Below are positions 61,031 to 64,000 of a stretch of 64,000 nucleotides of DNA, one piece after another (position 1 is the first letter of the stretch; the number at the start of each line of letters is the position of its first letter). The notes under the pieces were generated by a model. That model ran no database searches and had not been told where the DNA came from. It saw nothing but the letters and a program-made list of their open reading frames with translations. The DNA is from CAZGMJ01 sp964526785 (GTDB lineage Bacteria > Planctomycetota > Phycisphaerae > Sedimentisphaerales > Anaerobacaceae), in contig CAZGMJ010000016.1 of NCBI GenBank assembly GCA_964526785.1, forward strand, positions 20,644 to 84,643. Reading direction: 5' to 3'. A program made the position numbers and the translations under genes.

Positions 61031-63265
61031 TCACAGGCCTTTTCTGCTTATCAACTGATGCTTCCCGCTGCCGATGTTCGTCACTCGCAGAGCATTTCTT
61101 AATTGATCGCCGGGTACCGCAACCCCGTCCAACAGCAATCGCGTCTGCTCGTCTTCGAACTTCGGCAGAACCACATCCGCCTGCATGTTGGCGGGCACAT
61201 CTACGTTTACTACAAGCGAAGTGTCGGGGTGCTGTATGAAGCCGACTTCAATCGTCCCGCGAATCGTTGGAACCTTGGCCCGGGCGTATGTGAGATGTCC
61301 CGGCTGCGGCATAATCACGACGCGTTTAAATCCGGGTGCAAGCGGCCGAACGCCCATCAAATAACGCGGAATTATGTTTGCCGGCGCCGCCCCCCAGGCA
61401 TGGTTCCAGTCCTGATTCGGCTTGTATTTGTTGTCCCATGCTTCAAGCGTTATCGTTGTGCCGACGTCGTAGATCATGTGCGCCCAGCCCCGGTCGTGCG
61501 TTGCTGTCAGCAACTCCAGTGCGTAATCGGCCATGCCGTTCCGATACAATCCTTCGAGCAGATGCTGCGCGCCATAAACGCTGCACGCCATTCCCCGGCT
61601 GCGAACGAACCGGCCTACACTGTCTTCATACGCCTCCGGAACCAGATCGAATGCCAGCGGAAACATATTTGCATGAAGTGAACTATGGTCCGTCCCCTCG
61701 CCGTCGACGTAGATGCCTTTCCGCTGATCGAGAAAAACGCTATTGAACGAAGTCTTAACCTCTGCTGCCGCCTGCCCGAACCGCTTGGCATCATTCAGAC
61801 GCCCGATGGCCTCGGCCATGCGCGACATCAAAACCAGCGCTCGATAGTGGTACGCATTGACCACCGCATTGATCGGCTTGAACACGAAACCATCCGTCTC
61901 GCCGTAACCGCCTTCCTTCAGCCCCAGAATACCGCCGTGCGGCCAGTCAACCAGATCCCGCAACTTCCCGTTGAAATGAATGGACCCGAGCAGTTCCTCG
62001 TCCACAAGCCCGGTATTCACACTGATCAGGCCGTCCTCACGCGCCAGCGCAATCAAGGTCTTTGCCTTTAGATCGTCGTAGAATTGCCGGATCGAATCGC
62101 TGTCCCCCGTATACAGATAATCGGCCCACGCCATCAGCACCGAGTGAAGAATCCACTCCGTCGGCCACGTCGGGTGTGTTATCAGATATTCGTGCGTATA
62201 CCGTCCCATCGTGTACTCTCTGTCCACGCAGTAGTGACACAGTTGGTTGATGTATGCATCCGCCTCATATGGTATCCGCTCCCTGTCGCCGTCGACGTAC
62301 ACACCGCAAAAACTGGTCGCCTTGATGCTGTATTTGCAAAGTTCCCACACGTCATTGAGGATCGCATTGGAACTGCGAAACTCCGCCGCGTGATCGTCGA
62401 ATGGATAATTGACCATCACCTGCTTGACGTCGCACCGTTTCAATTCGTACGGCCAGTTCTCAATCTCGCAATATCGAAAAGGCATAACCTCTCCCACCTC
62501 TTCGGGCATCTTGATTGCTCTGGACCCCGTGTTGCGTTTGTCCGGCCGAATCGCCACCGTATACGACCTGCCCCCCGGTTCGACATCGAGCGTTGTCTTC
62601 CGGTACCGCCGGGATCCACCTGGATTGCGATCGATAGCGCTATTCTCCGTTGGTACTTCGCCCAGGTGAATGGCGATAGTTCGCCGGTCGCCCGGATTGT
62701 CCAGTGTAAGTTCTATCGTGCCGAATGCCGCCTTGCCGAAATCGACAAAATGCACGTCATCCCCTTTGCCTACTACTCGAACCGGTTCTTTTCTGCGCTT
62801 GACCAGATGATAGCGGCTTGTTCTGTAACCACCGTCCAGATCCCCGGTTTGGAAGTACTGAGGCGACGACCACTCGCTCCTGGCCCCATCGCGATTCCAG
62901 ATGCACACCTTCCACGCGTAGCCGCTGTTTGATTCCAATCTTCCGCCGGCGTATGTCACGCCGACGGACTCGGCCGAAACCACTTTTTCACTGTCCCAGA
63001 TGTCCCCGATGTCCGCCCGCACTTTCTCTGCACTGCTCGCCACAAGGATGCGATAGGCGGTTTGTACGTCATGCGGCAGCTTCGAATTGACGATCCACGA
63101 AAACTCGGGCCCGCTGTCGGCGATTCTCACACCATTCGGATCGGCCAGCAATTCGCACATCAGGCCGGATGGTGCCGGTACGCCTGCACTGACCGCCATG
63201 GCCGGCAGACAACATATTTCGACTGTAATACAGAGCATCAGATGTGATAATACGCGATGGTACAT
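61031..63265 (-). CDS. Secreted GH78 alpha-L-rhamnosidase
   Basis: This 744-residue exported inverting glycosidase removes terminal alpha-L-rhamnose. A signal peptide (MLCITVEICCLPAMAVSA) precedes the rhamnosidase N-terminal sandwich (about 30-140; GPEFSWIVNS, YRILVASS). The (alpha/alpha)6 barrel carries DGDRERIPYEADAYINQ, equivalent to the acid-bearing D-x-x-x-R-E-R segment, and LEAWDNKYKPNQDWNHAWG with the catalytic base Glu. The C-terminal sandwich starts at GVRPLAPGFKRVVIMP. Rhamnose is common in rhamnogalacturonan and in ulvan, which fits the PL10, GH127 and sulfatase genes nearby. The true start is ATG 63265 rather than the TTG in front of it. It leads the minus-strand group with a 195-bp gap to the fusion gene. 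Confidence 0.88.
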   Translation of the reverse strand: MYHRVLSHLMLCITVEICCLPAMAVSAGVPAPSGLMCELLADPNGVRIADSGPEFSWIVNSKLPHDVQTAYRILVASSAEKVRADIGDIWDSEKVVSAESVGVTYAGGRLESNSGYAWKVCIWNRDGARSEWSSPQYFQTGDLDGGYRTSRYHLVKRRKEPVRVVGKGDDVHFVDFGKAAFGTIELTLDNPGDRRTIAIHLGEVPTENSAIDRNPGGSRRYRKTTLDVEPGGRSYTVAIRPDKRNTGSRAIKMPEEVGEVMPFRYCEIENWPYELKRCDVKQVMVNYPFDDHAAEFRSSNAILNDVWELCKYSIKATSFCGVYVDGDRERIPYEADAYINQLCHYCVDREYTMGRYTHEYLITHPTWPTEWILHSVLMAWADYLYTGDSDSIRQFYDDLKAKTLIALAREDGLISVNTGLVDEELLGSIHFNGKLRDLVDWPHGGILGLKEGGYGETDGFVFKPINAVVNAYHYRALVLMSRMAEAIGRLNDAKRFGQAAAEVKTSFNSVFLDQRKGIYVDGEGTDHSSLHANMFPLAFDLVPEAYEDSVGRFVRSRGMACSVYGAQHLLEGLYRNGMADYALELLTATHDRGWAHMIYDVGTTITLEAWDNKYKPNQDWNHAWGAAPANIIPRYLMGVRPLAPGFKRVVIMPQPGHLTYARAKVPTIRGTIEVGFIQHPDTSLVVNVDVPANMQADVVLPKFEDEQTRLLLDGVAVPGDQLRNALRVTNIGSGKHQLISRKGL

Positions 63266-63512
63266 CAATATATCCTCTACTATACGAAAGAAACCGAAAA
63301 CCTGTTGCGGCAGTGCTCACGGATGCTACTACATCTTATCCGGCCTGCGGGTGCCGGGATAGCGGTCGACAACGCAAGGGGGCGACTACTCTGTGATATC
63401 CTCACGGTAGCAGCGTCCCGTTCAGAACCGGCAGTCCGGCCCTTTACCTGTCTCGCGTGATAACGCAAACCGCCACAAAACGCAAATGCTTAGTGGCCCA
63501 GCACTTGCCAGT

Positions 63513-63559
63513 CACGCCCGGCAGGACTCGAATCTGCGATCTACAGATTAGAAATCCAA
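63513..63559 (-). tRNA. 3' fragment of a tRNA-Arg(TCT)-like gene (candidate attachment-site scar)
   Basis: Read on the minus strand, the sequence has an anticodon-loop segment GGATTTCTAATC (TCT anticodon), a variable loop GTAGATC, a T arm with loop TTCGAGT between GCAGA and CCTGC, and a 3' acceptor strand CGGGCGTG. The 5' half is missing: the bases before it (CACTTATAAGTAGACTC) form no D arm and do not pair with the acceptor strand. Such 3' tRNA duplicates are left where integrative elements insert. The element should lie to the right, beyond 63560. Confidence 0.55.
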
Positions 63560-64000
63560 GAGTCTACTTATAAGTGCCTGAATGTCAAGGGTTTACAAAT
63601 CGTTTTTACGGCCAAATGAGGATTGCAGGTCATTTTGCGGGTGTATAACAAATTGTTAACAACCTGGCTATCAAGTGATGACTGACCCACTCTTGACCCA
63701 CTTCGAGCTTATTCTCTTCTCTCGGTTTCTCATTGGCGCACCAATAGGTTCGCATCACACAGGATCGCAGGGCGCACCGGACAACAAGAACTATTTTAGG
63801 CCCAATTCATACGTCCGGCCGCATTATTTGCGCTTGACGGGGGTTTGGGAAGGTCCGTTTTGTGGAACTTCAGTGCTGTGAAGACATTTTGGTGACACGA
63901 GGTAATACGTAGTCTGCGGTGCCCGCAGAATCGCCCACATCTCCCGTATACCCCTACCCATTGTCTAGACAGAAAACGGGTTGTTTTAAGGTGGATTCAT
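63560..64000. other. Right-end region without a confident gene; two 11-bp direct repeats
   Basis: TGACCCACT occurs at 63683-63691 and 63694-63702, period 11 bp, close to the tRNA fragment, as might be expected of recombinase arm sites. Short minus-strand frames exist (for example one ending at 63630 with EVGQEWVSHHLIARL), but I cannot support them as genes. The sequence is AT-richer than the rest. Confidence 0.4.

Noticed and set aside
59642..61102. Plus-strand open frame of 486 codons opposite the ThuA fusion
   Set aside because: It is antisense to a two-domain protein with intact metal-ligand motifs and bridges an intergenic gap.
1..64000. CRISPR arrays, rRNA genes, complete insertion sequences or complete tRNAs
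   Set aside because: No regularly spaced repeats, rRNA signatures, intact transposase or full cloverleaf were seen on reading; only the IS1380 stump and the tRNA 3' fragment remain.

Overview
This 64 kb window most resembles a chromosomal segment from a free-living planctomycete, probably a Phycisphaerae/Sedimentisphaerales-like polysaccharide degrader. That placement is an inference. It rests on very large secreted LamG, lamin-tail and CotH proteins ending in dockerin-like Asp-rich repeats, many Tat-exported Gfo/Idh/MocA oxidoreductases, a C-x-P-x-R sulfatase, ThuA/xylose-isomerase-like proteins, LptF/LptG outer-membrane lipid export genes, and a moderately high G+C sequence with mostly GGAGG-type ribosome binding sites.

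Layout. 1-4.9 kb: a rhomboid protease (minus strand, running off the left edge), a PL10 pectate lyase, an M24 Xaa-Pro peptidase and an FG-GAP repeat protein. 4.9-6.5 kb: a textbook promoter, a TPP riboswitch with an intrinsic terminator, and thiC. 6.5-10.6 kb: a phosphate-response block with phoB, phoR, a four-repeat Pho box, an NptA-type Na/phosphate cotransporter broken by a G8 tract, and phoU. 10.6-13.4 kb (minus): lptF-lptG. 13.6-15.6 kb: an OLD-like ATPase with its own consensus promoter. 15.9-33.7 kb: GH127 beta-L-arabinofuranosidase, a giant lamin-tail/CotH protein (minus), a 1 kb gap, a giant LamG protein, a Tat Gfo/Idh/MocA protein, an esterase-like hydrolase (minus) and an unclassified secreted glycosidase-like protein.

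33.7-35.4 kb is an AT-richer scar. It holds the N-terminal stump of an IS1380-type transposase fused in frame ahead of an unknown secreted protein, followed by an internally deleted ECF sigma factor remnant. 35.4-57.6 kb is a long run of fourteen same-strand genes that reads as one carbohydrate-utilisation locus. Its exported part is DUF1593, GH2, a GH43-like propeller, GHL6-like, a GH67/GH20-like protein, a sulfatase and two tandem DUF5060 proteins. Its cytoplasmic part is a tartrate/D-malate dehydrogenase-like enzyme, a cyclase-family hydrolase, a transaldolase-like enzyme, an ACS-type MFS transporter and a Gfo/Idh/MocA oxidoreductase, followed by a Tat-type dipeptide-epimerase-like protein. 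57.6-63.3 kb (minus, convergent): GH78 alpha-L-rhamnosidase, a ThuA plus xylose-isomerase-like fusion, and another Tat Gfo/Idh/MocA protein. Near 63.5 kb lies the 3' part of a tRNA-Arg(TCT)-like gene, a plausible integration-site scar marking the edge of an element to the right.

Taken together the window suggests attack on decorated pectin-like or sulfated plant or algal polysaccharide (pectate, L-arabinofuranose, L-rhamnose, beta-hexoses, sulfate esters), uptake of a sugar or sugar acid by the MFS carrier, and a non-standard oxidative route inside the cell. No CRISPR array, rRNA operon or complete tRNA was seen.
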